In this document: piece after piece, positions 1 to 6,923 of the stretch | Position numbering within the stretch: the stretch's first letter is position 1 | How the letters are laid out: each line of letters begins with the position of its first letter | Source of the DNA: CAYXFZ01 sp964464385 | GTDB taxonomy: Bacteria; Planctomycetota; UBA1135 | DNA length: 15,086 nucleotides | Assembly (NCBI GenBank): GCA_964464385.1 | Contig: CAYXFZ010000063.1 | Span: forward strand, 1 to 15,086 | Reading direction: 5' to 3' | Notes under the pieces: generated by a model | What the model saw: the letters and a program-made list of their open reading frames with translations, nothing else | What the model was told of the DNA's origin: nothing | Databases searched by the model: none | Program-made: the position numbers and the translations under genes

Positions 1-306
1 GGCGAGTTGGAGGGGGGGGGGAGGGGGGGGGGGGGGGCGGGGGGGGGAAGAAAAATCTAAGGCAGGAGAGGGAACTAGGGCACCTTTCCCCAAATCTGTC
101 AATTCCAGGCCTCGGCTTGCCCTTGGCTCTAAATTTTCCAAGTGTCCTTTTTGAAGGAGGGCCTGCACATGGCCGTATACCGTGACCCGGTTGATGCCCA
201 TGGAGGTGCCCAATTCCTCGAGGGTGGGAGAGAGGCTGAAATCCGCTTGATGGGATGCAATGGCCCGGAGAACCTCAAGCTGGCGGCGCGTGAGGGGGCG
301 GGCCAC
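1..306 (-). CDS. lexA: LexA-type repressor, N-terminal part (cut by window edge)
   Basis: The frame starts at GTG 306-304 and stays open for 102 codons to the window edge. Residues 4-72 match the winged-helix DNA-binding domain of LexA, the SOS repressor that self-cleaves when RecA is activated. Visible signatures are LTRRQLEVLRAI near the start, SPTLEELG before the recognition helix, the helix segment NRVTVYGHVQALLQKG, and ASRGLELT at the wing. TVYGHV resembles the TVHGHL of Bacillus-type LexA more than the E. coli helix. Residues 88-98 are almost all proline, where LexA has its hinge. The last residues LQLA could begin the LPLLGR-like start of the catalytic domain, but that domain lies outside the window, so cleavage residues cannot be checked. 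There is no clear ribosome site. The GTG overlaps the stop of the upstream micro-ORF as TAGTG, which suggests translational coupling. The frame is open further upstream but has no LexA similarity there. Confidence 0.82.
   Translation of the reverse strand, partial: MARPLTRRQLEVLRAIASHQADFSLSPTLEELGTSMGINRVTVYGHVQALLQKGHLENLEPRASRGLELTDLGKGALVPSPALDFSSPPRPPPPPPPPLQLA
12..47. repeat. Interrupted poly-G tract (poly-C on the lexA coding strand)
   Basis: The plus strand has runs of 9 G (12-20), 15 G (23-37) and 9 G (39-47), separated by AG and C. On the lexA coding strand these are C9, C15 and C9, read in frame as Pro with a single Arg. Such runs are prone to replication slippage and to sequencing or assembly length error. 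The G-rich strand could also form quadruplexes. The frame remains open across the tract, which favours a length compatible with coding. Confidence 0.9.
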
Positions 307-392
307 TAGAACAAGGCCAAAGCCAGGAAAAGGCTGCCCACGAGAAGAGCGGCTTCCCAGTCTTGGCGGCGGGTGGAGAGGAGGGCTTTCAT
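306..392 (-). CDS. 28-aa putative single-span membrane peptide, coupled to lexA
   Basis: This ORF runs from ATG 392-390 to TAG 308-306 and encodes 28 residues. The N-terminal part is basic (KALLSTRRQD). The C-terminal part WEAALLVGSLFLALALF is strongly hydrophobic and long enough for one membrane span, so an N-in orientation is plausible. The stop overlaps the lexA GTG by one base (TAGTG), an arrangement typical of translational coupling, and a promoter-like sequence lies about 60 bases upstream. No Shine-Dalgarno is visible before the ATG. I recognise no family. A comparable known case is Caulobacter SidA, a 29-residue inner-membrane SOS cell-division inhibitor. Similarity here is only in size, hydrophobicity and SOS context. 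It could also be a leader that only sets the lexA translation rate, or a chance ORF. Confidence 0.45.
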   Translation of the reverse strand: MKALLSTRRQDWEAALLVGSLFLALALF

Positions 393-460
393 GGTCAGAA
401 TGAGTGGGTTTCGTGGTTTAAGCTCGGCAGGGTCTAGATGTGGGGCAAACAGGAGCCTAC

Positions 461-511
461 ATGCTATCGGCGAACAAAACCCTGACAAGCCTCTTTTTTC
501 GGATTTTTTTT
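461..511 (-). promoter_or_regulatory. Predicted sigma-70-like promoter with A-tract UP element for the micro-ORF/lexA unit
   Basis: Read on the minus strand, TTGTCA (488-483) and TAGCAT (466-461) are separated by 16 bases. Upstream lie an A6 tract (499-494) and an A8 tract (511-504), placed at about -40 to -45 and -50 to -57 from a start near 454. That is where UP elements bind the polymerase alpha subunit. It would give a 5' leader of about 62 bases before the ATG at 392. No full LexA operator of the GAAC-N4-GTTC or CTGT-N8-ACAG type was found here. Confidence 0.4.
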
Positions 512-564
512 CAAGCCCTCTGGGGGACCGATTGCGGCCGGATTCCAGTAAAATTGGCCTTTCC

Positions 565-2262
565 ATGGCCCCTCTTACCGAGCTTAGCCCACAATTTTCC
601 TGCCGCCCTGCCCAGGGCCATTCTGGTTCTGGCCGCCGCTTGCCTGTCTTCCGGTGTGATGTCCTGGTCCTGGGGTCCGGTTCTGCGGGCCTTTCCGCTG
701 CCCTTTCTGCTGCCCAACAGGGTCGGCATGTCATGGTCGTGGCCAAAGATTCGCTGGATGAAACCAACACTCGAGTTGCTCAGGGCGGGGTGGCGGCTGC
801 GGTTGGGGTCCAAGATTGTCCGGAGCACCATGCCGCAGACACCTTGGCTGTGGGTGGTGGGCTCTGCGAGGCCGCTGTCGTTCATGCACTCGTGGAAAGG
901 GCCCCGGCTGCCATCCATCAGTTGCTGGATTGGGGCATGAACTTCGATCGTGCCGAGAGCGGGGAATTGGATCTTGGTCAGGAGGGTGGCCACCGTCTTC
1001 CCAGGATTTTGCACAGCGGTGGCACTGCTACGGGCTTGGAATTGCAAAGAGTTCTGCTGGCTGTTGCTACGGCCCACCCCAACTTGGATTTTTTTGACCA
1101 TACCGTGGGTGTGGATCTTCTTCACGACCAAGATGGCCGCATTCGAGGACTGTTGGCCCTGACCGGCCCCAACCAAGATCCGGTCCTCTTCGAGGCAGGC
1201 GCTGTTCTTCTTGCCACCGGAGGTGGCGGGCAGATCTTTCGCGAGACCACCAATCCTGATGCGGCCACGGCCGATGGCCTCGCCTTGGGCTTGCGTGCTG
1301 GGGCCGTTCTGCAGGATTTGGAATTTGTTCAATTCCATCCCACCATTCTTTATCTGGCTGGTGCTGCCCGTTTTTTGATCAGCGAAGTGGTTCGGGGAGC
1401 TGGCGGTCGCCTCTTGGATCGCCACGGCAAGTGCGTGATGACTTCGGTGCACCCTGATGGCGAACTTGCCCCTCGCGACGTGGTGAGTCGGGCCATCTTC
1501 CGCCGCATGGTGGAAACCGGAGACACCCATCTTTATTTGGACTGCTCCGAGATTCCTCGGGTTTCCGGTCGCTTCCCCCTGCTGGCCCGAATTTCCTCGG
1601 AATTCGGCATCGATCTCACCACGGAGCCCCTCCCCGTTCGGCCCGCTGTTCACTACCTCATTGGCGGCCTTGCCGTGGATTTGGATGGTCAATCTTCCTT
1701 GCCGGGGCTTTGGGCAACGGGGGAGTGTGCTTCCACTGGATTTCATGGCGCCAATCGCATGGGTTCGAATTCATTGTTAGAGGGCTTGGTGCATGGCACT
1801 CTTGCCGGGACGAATGCCGGTTTGGAGTGTCAACCCCGTCATTGCCCCATCGTGATGCCCTCGGCTTCGCCCGAATTTTCGGGTCATGTCAAGTTGAACC
1901 TTGCCGACATGACTTATTCCTTGAAATCCTTGATGTGGCGGCAGGTTGGCATCGAAAGGTCTGGTGCCGGTCTCGAAGACGCTCTCCTTCGCCTCTCTCG
2001 TTGGGAGAGTTATTTAGCCCGGGCTGATTGCAACAATCGGGAGGCCCTGGAAGTCGTGAATATGGTGCAAGTGGCCCAAGCTTTGACTTGGTCGGCCTTG
2101 GCCCGAGAGGAATCTCGAGGCGCTCACTATCGCCAAGATTATCCCACTCCAAATGGAGGCACTCCGGTTCATTCGCGAGTGATCTTGGCGGAGGAAGGCC
2201 TACAACATTCTTTCCGGGAAGTTGGGTCGGTTTGTCCCGCACCTCCTGCGCACTCGGCATGA
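565..2262 (+). CDS. nadB: L-aspartate oxidase (NAD de novo synthesis)
   Basis: The product is a cytoplasmic FAD enzyme of the fumarate reductase/succinate dehydrogenase flavoprotein family. It oxidises L-aspartate to iminoaspartate for quinolinate synthase. The ATG at 565 gives 565 residues (E. coli 540). The frame is open upstream to 373, but that part is not conserved and overlaps the divergent lexA promoter. Motifs are the Rossmann glycines GSGSAG (37-42), VAQGG (71-75), EGGH (140-143), ATGGGGQIF (217-225), QFHPT (256-260), PAVHY (360-364) and HGANRMGSNSLLE (394-406). The C-terminal helical domain ends with the family's REESRGAHYRQDYP. The candidate catalytic His258, Arg277, His363 and Arg398 are present. 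Two usually fixed acidic positions differ: HSGGTATG (150-157) has Thr where HxxxDATG is usual, and RGAG (277-280) replaces RGEG. It overlaps hflX by ATGA. No nadA or nadC is nearby. Confidence 0.93.
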   Translation: MAPLTELSPQFSCRPAQGHSGSGRRLPVFRCDVLVLGSGSAGLSAALSAAQQGRHVMVVAKDSLDETNTRVAQGGVAAAVGVQDCPEHHAADTLAVGGGLCEAAVVHALVERAPAAIHQLLDWGMNFDRAESGELDLGQEGGHRLPRILHSGGTATGLELQRVLLAVATAHPNLDFFDHTVGVDLLHDQDGRIRGLLALTGPNQDPVLFEAGAVLLATGGGGQIFRETTNPDAATADGLALGLRAGAVLQDLEFVQFHPTILYLAGAARFLISEVVRGAGGRLLDRHGKCVMTSVHPDGELAPRDVVSRAIFRRMVETGDTHLYLDCSEIPRVSGRFPLLARISSEFGIDLTTEPLPVRPAVHYLIGGLAVDLDGQSSLPGLWATGECASTGFHGANRMGSNSLLEGLVHGTLAGTNAGLECQPRHCPIVMPSASPEFSGHVKLNLADMTYSLKSLMWRQVGIERSGAGLEDALLRLSRWESYLARADCNNREALEVVNMVQVAQALTWSALAREESRGAHYRQDYPTPNGGTPVHSRVILAEEGLQHSFREVGSVCPAPPAHSA

Positions 2263-3554
2263 AATCGGCTTTGGGCAGTTCGTCTGCCGGCCGTGCTCTT
2301 GTGGCCACCTTGGTTCTTCCCGGGAGTCCCACGGCACAGGCCACGAATCCTTTTGCCGAAATTCTTCGCTTGGCCGAGACGGCGGGTGCTCAGGTGGTCG
2401 GGACGTTGATGCAAAAGCGGCCCAATCCTCACCCCAAGACCGGGTTTGGGCCTGGGAAATGCGAAGAAATGGCCCAACAGGCAGCTGCTTGCAACGCCGA
2501 CTTGGTTTTGGTGGATTTTGATTTATCCCCAAGCCAAGGCCGAAATTTGGAAAAATTGTTGGACTTGCGTGTGGTGGATCGAACGGAATTGATCCTGGAT
2601 ATTTTTGCGGCGGGCGCGCGCAGCAAGCAGGCAAAACTGCAAGTGGAGATGGCCCAAAGCGAATATCTCAAGACACGGTTGACGAGGATGTGGACGCACC
2701 TGGAGCGAACCGAAGGGGCAATTGGTGCGCGGGGTCCAGGCGAGACCCAATTAGAGACCGACCGCCGCTTGGTGAGCAAACGCATTTCCATCCTTCGCCG
2801 TCGGCTGCAAGAAATTTCGGAGCGACGCAAGCGCGAATTGGGTTCTCGCGAGGATGCCATTCGGATTTCTTTGGTGGGATACACCAATGCCGGGAAGTCT
2901 TCCTTGTTGCGCTTGGCCACGGGCGAGGTGGCGGGAGCTGCCGACCGCTTGTTCGCCACCTTGGACACACGCGTACGACGTTGGCGTTTGCAGGATGGTC
3001 GAGAGGTCATTCTGGGGGATACGGTCGGCTTCATTCGTGATTTGCCTCACCATTTGGTGGCCTCCTTTTACGCAACCCTGGAGGAAACCAAGCAAGCCGA
3101 TCTGCTTCTGCGCGTGTGTGATGCCGCAGACCCTGATCTTGAGCTGCAAATGGAGGCCGTCGACGTTGTGTTGCAACAAATTGGTGCGCATGAACTTCCC
3201 TCCTTGGTCGTCATGAATCAAATCGATCGGGTGACCGTAGAAAAAAGAGAAGCTTTGCAATCCGCTTGGCCGGATGCGGTCTTGATGAGCGCGCGCACCG
3301 GGGAAGGCTTTGACCAACTTCAAAACGCCATTAGCCTTTTGCTTGATGAATGGTCCTTGCACCTTGATCTTTCTCTGCCGGCCTCGGCCGGTCAATTGCT
3401 TGCCGCTCTGCGCACCAATGTTCGAGTGGAACGAGAGGATTGGGTGGGAGAAGAGTGGCAGGCTAGGGTATCCCTCTTGCCGCGGCATTGGCAACCCCTA
3501 CAAGAACAGATTCGAGCGGTTGGCGCCCGTTGGACCCTGCGCGAAATCGATTGA
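2259..3554 (+). CDS. hflX: Ribosome-associated GTPase HflX
   Basis: HflX binds the large ribosomal subunit and splits stalled or heat-damaged ribosomes. The start ATG 2259 overlaps the nadB stop (ATGA), giving 431 residues (E. coli 426). The N-terminal HflX domain covers about 30-195, with GFGPGKCEEM (62-71), VDRTELILDIF (106-116) and RGPGETQLETDRR (158-170), followed by a charged helix. The GTPase domain has G1 GYTNAGKSS (207-215), FATLD (232-236) in the switch I region, G3 DTVGFIRDLP (254-263), G4 NQID (320-323) and G5 SARTG (344-348). G4 normally reads NKxD, so Gln321 is unusual. A C-terminal alpha/beta tail follows. No Shine-Dalgarno is visible, so translation is probably coupled to nadB. 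The gene converges on the LysM gene with a 25-base gap that holds no strong terminator. Confidence 0.94.
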   Translation: MKSALGSSSAGRALVATLVLPGSPTAQATNPFAEILRLAETAGAQVVGTLMQKRPNPHPKTGFGPGKCEEMAQQAAACNADLVLVDFDLSPSQGRNLEKLLDLRVVDRTELILDIFAAGARSKQAKLQVEMAQSEYLKTRLTRMWTHLERTEGAIGARGPGETQLETDRRLVSKRISILRRRLQEISERRKRELGSREDAIRISLVGYTNAGKSSLLRLATGEVAGAADRLFATLDTRVRRWRLQDGREVILGDTVGFIRDLPHHLVASFYATLEETKQADLLLRVCDAADPDLELQMEAVDVVLQQIGAHELPSLVVMNQIDRVTVEKREALQSAWPDAVLMSARTGEGFDQLQNAISLLLDEWSLHLDLSLPASAGQLLAALRTNVRVEREDWVGEEWQARVSLLPRHWQPLQEQIRAVGARWTLREID

Positions 3555-3579
3555 ATCTTTGCCGCTGACGGGGTGGCGG

Positions 3580-4044
3580 TCAGGGAGATTGTTGGGGGAT
3601 GCCGTCCAACGAAGGAGGCAAGCGCAGGATCTGTCCGACTTCCAGAGCGCTGGCGTCAACAAGCCGATTGGCGTTGGCCAAGGACTCAACGAGAGCGGGC
3701 GTGGCCTGACCCCAATAGCGGCGCACGATCCCATACAGAGACTCTCCATCCTGCACCTGGTGGGTCGTGGGCAGGGGTGGGGGCGGTGCAGGTGCGGGTT
3801 CTGGAATCGGCGGAGGTTCTGGCGCGGCCAATCCGGGAAGGGGCAACTCGGGAATCCCGGGCTTCGCCAAGGGGGGAGCAGGGGGAACCGGAAGAGTGGC
3901 CGCGGCCGGCAGGCCGAGCAGGATCAGCCCCTCGCCGGAATCTGCCGGTGGCGGAATCGCCGCCTCGACCGGCTGGCCCAAGCGCCACAAGATTGCGCCG
4001 AAGAGCAAGAGGGCGGTGGCTACAAGCAGGAGCAGGATCCGCAC
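3580..4044 (-). CDS. Membrane-anchored LysM-domain protein with Pro-rich linker
   Basis: This 154-residue protein begins at GTG 4044, with AGGA seven bases upstream. An ATG at 4049 is in another frame. Residues 2-19 are hydrophobic and followed by Arg, as in a signal anchor or signal peptide. Residues 30-92 are rich in Pro and Ala, as in a spacer through the envelope. Residues 94-143 form a single LysM domain with HQVQDGESLYGIVRRYWG and LEVGQILRLP, which matches the family's start and end. LysM domains bind N-acetylglucosamine in peptidoglycan, so a periplasmic, wall-binding role is likely. No catalytic domain is present. The gene starts 9 bases after secDF and is probably the last gene of that unit. 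Its specific function is unknown. Confidence 0.85.
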   Translation of the reverse strand: MRILLLLVATALLLFGAILWRLGQPVEAAIPPPADSGEGLILLGLPAAATLPVPPAPPLAKPGIPELPLPGLAAPEPPPIPEPAPAPPPPLPTTHQVQDGESLYGIVRRYWGQATPALVESLANANRLVDASALEVGQILRLPPSLDGIPQQSP

Positions 4045-4053
4045 GCCATAATC

Positions 4054-6513
4054 CTATCCCTTGGCAGAGGGAGAGGCAATCTTCTTGTTCCGGGCCCAGC
4101 GATCCAGGAAGACCAGCAGAGGGCTAGCAACAAACATGGACGAGTAGGTACCGACCACCACGCCGATGAGCATGGCGAAGGCAAAACCCTCCAAAACATT
4201 GTGGAGAGGGCGGTTGGAGAAGAAGAGTACGCCGACCACGAAGAAGGTCGTGACCGAAGTCAGGATTGTTCGGTTCAAGGACTGGTTGATGGAACGATCA
4301 ATGACCTCAATGAAACTGCCCTTCATGCGGGGTAGATTTTCCCGGATGCGGTCGAAGACGACAATGGTGTCGTTCAGAGAATAGCCAATGATGGTCAGGA
4401 AGGCGGCGATGATCTCGAGGTTGATTTCCACCCGAACGAGACCCAGTTGGTGGAACACGGCCAGGGCACCCAAGGTGAACAACACATCGTGGAAGAGCGC
4501 CACCACGGCAGCCAAGCCAAAGCGGTATTCCTTGAAGCGAAAGTTCATATAAATGACAATGGCGATCAAGGAGAGCAGGATTGCTTGAATAGCGGCCTGT
4601 TGAATTTCTCCGCTGACTCGTTGGCCAATGGTGTTGATCTCGGGGAAGGGGTCCTTTTCGGCGAGCATGCCCTCGAGACGGGTGCGGAGGTCGGACTCGA
4701 TGAAGGTCTCGCCCTCCATTTCACCTTCACCCTGTGTTGTGAATGCCTTGAGTTTGATCAGGAATGCGTTGGAGACATCGGCACCGGCATCGTCGTCGGC
4801 CGACTCGAATCGAGTCACGGTGTAGCCCCCGTCCACAAGGCGGGCACGCACCTCCCCGATGGGGGTGGGTTCGGCCAGAAGAACTCGGGCCACAGATCCG
4901 CCAGTAAAGTCGATGCCGAGCATGGCACTCCCGGAGCGGGAGAAGTTCACCAATCCAGCGGTGATCAGGACGATGGATAGGACAGCGGCGATTCTGCGCT
5001 TAGCCAGAAACTTGATTTTGGCGTTGTCGGCCAAAGCACCCGTCATGGAAACTTCATTGATGAAACCTTGTTTGCGGAAAACAAGGAAGTGCATCAGAAC
5101 CTTAGAGAACACCAATGCGGAGAAAACCGAAGTGATGACACCCAAGGAGAGGGTGGCGGCAAATCCTTGGACCGGACCGGTGCCCACCTTGAAGAGAATC
5201 AAGGAGGTGATCAAAGTCGTCAAGTTGGCGTCGATGATCGTGGTGAAGGCTCGGTCATATCCGTTCTTGTAGGCTTGCGGAGTTTCACGACCTCGTTTCC
5301 TTTCTTCCCGTACCCGTTCAAAGATAAGGATGTTGGCATCCACAGCCATGCCGATCGTGAGGACCAGGCCGGCAAGTCCTGGCAAGGTGAGGGTGGCTTG
5401 AGTGAAAGAAAGGGCACCGAACAACAGGAAGCCGTTGAAGATCAATGAGAGGCAGGCAACCATGCCATTGATGCGGTAATAAAACAACATGAAAAGCAGG
5501 ACCAAAACGGCGCCAACCAAGGCTGACCGGAGGCCAATTTGAATGCTGTCCTCGCCCAGCTGGGAGCCGACGAAGGATTGCGATTCCAGTTCGGGGCGGA
5601 TCTTGAGAGAGCCGGTTCGCAGGACGGTGATGAGTTCCCGCATCTCGTCGGAAGCAAAGCCTTGGGCTCCACCGGTAATGATGCCTCCACCGGGCAGGCG
5701 ACCTTGGATTACAGGGGCGGACTCGACCTGATTGTTCAGGACGATGGCCATGCGGCGTTGCCGAAACTCTTGCGTGAAATCCGCAAAGGCGGCCTTGCGG
5801 TGCTCGGCAAACTCGAAACGAACCGCGGGAAACCCAGCATCATCGGCGCCAGGACCGACGTAAGAGAGACCAGCGCCGGTGAAATTCCAAGAGAGAGGGG
5901 AGCCGGACTCCGTTCCGCGGATGGCATCTTCGTCCCGAAGAACGGTGGCATCCAGGCCGGGGGCAGCCGCCGTGTCGGCGGATTCCCCGTTGACGCCGAC
6001 CCAGATCAGGCCAGTGCGGGGGCCACCCTCGCCCTCCGCAACCCGATTGAAAGCCGTGACTTGTTCCTCGGGGTTGCCAGCACGCCAAGTGCGGTACTTT
6101 TCGGTTTCCTCGGTGATAGCCAAATCGTCTGTGGCATCTGCCACAATGCGGAACTGCAAACTGCCCTGGTTGACGATGGTTTTCTTGACGGCGTCAATGA
6201 CTTCCGCGTCCTTGCCGGGCATTTCAATGACGATGCCGTCTTCGCCCTGCGGATAAATGGGGACATCCACCAATCCGGAACCATCCAAGCGCTTGAGGAA
6301 GATGGCAATCGTGTCCTGGAGGACCAAAGTCCGATCTTCGTTGGCGGAGATCTGACCTTCTTCCACCGCCTTGTCGAAATCAAGGCGATAAACAATGCGG
6401 GCGCCGCCTTGGAGGTCGAGGCCAAGATTGACCGGGAAACTGAGGAAGGACCAGATTGCCAGCCCGGAAAGGGCGACAATGCCAAAGATCTTGCGAGTGA
6501 GATTCGGAACCAT
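4054..6513 (-). CDS. secDF: Fused SecD-SecF protein translocase subunit
   Basis: This inner-membrane RND-type protein uses the proton motive force to pull secreted proteins through SecYEG on the outer face. At 819 residues it is one chain, as in Bacillus (737), rather than two proteins. SecD half: first span about 9-26, GLDLQGG (31-37), a large periplasmic P1 region to about 315, then spans from about 328 with GMAVDANILIFERVREE (388-404), whose Asp392 matches the proton-relay Asp of SecD. SecF half: a span about 507-523, GIDFTGG (533-539), a periplasmic region to about 635, and GYSLNDTIVVFDRIREN (710-726) with the matching Asp715. The C-terminus ends in a short basic cytoplasmic tail. There is no Shine-Dalgarno before ATG 6513. 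It follows rplS by 48 bases and lacks the usual yajC neighbour. Confidence 0.96.
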   Translation of the reverse strand: MVPNLTRKIFGIVALSGLAIWSFLSFPVNLGLDLQGGARIVYRLDFDKAVEEGQISANEDRTLVLQDTIAIFLKRLDGSGLVDVPIYPQGEDGIVIEMPGKDAEVIDAVKKTIVNQGSLQFRIVADATDDLAITEETEKYRTWRAGNPEEQVTAFNRVAEGEGGPRTGLIWVGVNGESADTAAAPGLDATVLRDEDAIRGTESGSPLSWNFTGAGLSYVGPGADDAGFPAVRFEFAEHRKAAFADFTQEFRQRRMAIVLNNQVESAPVIQGRLPGGGIITGGAQGFASDEMRELITVLRTGSLKIRPELESQSFVGSQLGEDSIQIGLRSALVGAVLVLLFMLFYYRINGMVACLSLIFNGFLLFGALSFTQATLTLPGLAGLVLTIGMAVDANILIFERVREERKRGRETPQAYKNGYDRAFTTIIDANLTTLITSLILFKVGTGPVQGFAATLSLGVITSVFSALVFSKVLMHFLVFRKQGFINEVSMTGALADNAKIKFLAKRRIAAVLSIVLITAGLVNFSRSGSAMLGIDFTGGSVARVLLAEPTPIGEVRARLVDGGYTVTRFESADDDAGADVSNAFLIKLKAFTTQGEGEMEGETFIESDLRTRLEGMLAEKDPFPEINTIGQRVSGEIQQAAIQAILLSLIAIVIYMNFRFKEYRFGLAAVVALFHDVLFTLGALAVFHQLGLVRVEINLEIIAAFLTIIGYSLNDTIVVFDRIRENLPRMKGSFIEVIDRSINQSLNRTILTSVTTFFVVGVLFFSNRPLHNVLEGFAFAMLIGVVVGTYSSMFVASPLLVFLDRWARNKKIASPSAKG

Positions 6514-6558
6514 GGTCGGCGCAGAAAGGGCGCTCGGGGTTGGAGGACCTGAGGTAGA

Positions 6559-6574
6559 GGCCTAGAGGTAGGCC
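6559..6574 (-). other. Small hairpin across the rplS stop codon
   Basis: The mRNA-sense sequence folds as GGCCUA, loop CCUC, UAGGCC: six perfect pairs with a tetraloop. The rplS stop UAG lies in the 3' arm. No U-run follows, so it is not a typical intrinsic terminator. It sits between rplS and secDF and could tune read-through, RNA stability or ribosome release, but no role can be shown from sequence alone. Confidence 0.35.
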
Positions 6575-6897
6575 GATTTGCCAGCGCGATCGCGCAGGAA
6601 GTAAAGGCGTGCTCGCCGTGGTTTGCGGTTGGGTCCGCGCTGGACCGTGACATTCACCACTTTGGGGCTATGCAGGGGGAAGGTGCGCTCGACGCCTTCA
6701 TTCTGAACGATTCTTCGGACGGTGAACGACTTGCGGATGCCGCTACCGGCAAAACGAATGACTTGACCGATGAATGGCTGGATACGTTCGTCCTTGCCTT
6801 CCCGGATCATAAAATCCACTTTGACAAAATCGCCGACCTTGAAGGAGGGCGTTTCGTCTTTCATGTGTTGGTTTTCGATTTCGCGGATGATGTCCAT
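6562..6897 (-). CDS. rplS: 50S ribosomal protein L19
   Basis: L19 is a protein of the large subunit at the interface with the 30S. The 111 residues from ATG 6897 fit the usual size of about 115. Recognisable parts are MDIIREIENQHMK at the start, FKVGDFVKVDFMIREGKDER, QPFIGQVIRFAGSGIRKSF, FPLHSPKVVNVTVQRG, and the basic end RARLYFLRDRAGKSAYL. The frame remains open upstream to 6996, but those residues are not L19-like and overlap trmD. It starts 26 bases after the trmD stop, as in many bacteria, but with no evident Shine-Dalgarno. A small hairpin covers its stop. Confidence 0.97.
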   Translation of the reverse strand: MDIIREIENQHMKDETPSFKVGDFVKVDFMIREGKDERIQPFIGQVIRFAGSGIRKSFTVRRIVQNEGVERTFPLHSPKVVNVTVQRGPNRKPRRARLYFLRDRAGKSAYL

Positions 6898-6923
6898 GTT
6901 GAGTTGGGGCTGGGGCCGGGCTA

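Noticed and set aside
471..475. CGAAC half-site within the predicted lexA promoter spacer, as a Bacillus-type SOS box
   Set aside because: The second half GTTCG is not at the required distance, so there is only a chance half-site.
373..564. N-terminal extension of the nadB frame from ATG 373
   Set aside because: The extra 64 residues show no family similarity and overlap the lexA promoter and the micro-ORF. The conserved protein begins after 565.
511..1746. Long minus-strand open frame of 411 codons opposite nadB
   Set aside because: It is antisense to a gene with clear motifs, has no recognisable domain and shows the composition of a shadow frame.
3565..3583. CTGAC/GTCAG inverted repeat between hflX and the LysM gene as a terminator
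   Set aside because: Only five pairs around a 9-base loop and no T-run on either side.
3580..4044. LysM protein as a YneA-like SOS division inhibitor linked to lexA
   Set aside because: Membrane segment plus LysM is reminiscent, but it lies 3.3 kb away in the secDF unit and has no operator.
3310..4335. Plus-strand open frame of 341 codons across hflX, the LysM gene and secDF
   Set aside because: It crosses three well-supported genes, and its low-complexity Gly/Arg/Gln content is the complement of the Pro-rich linker.
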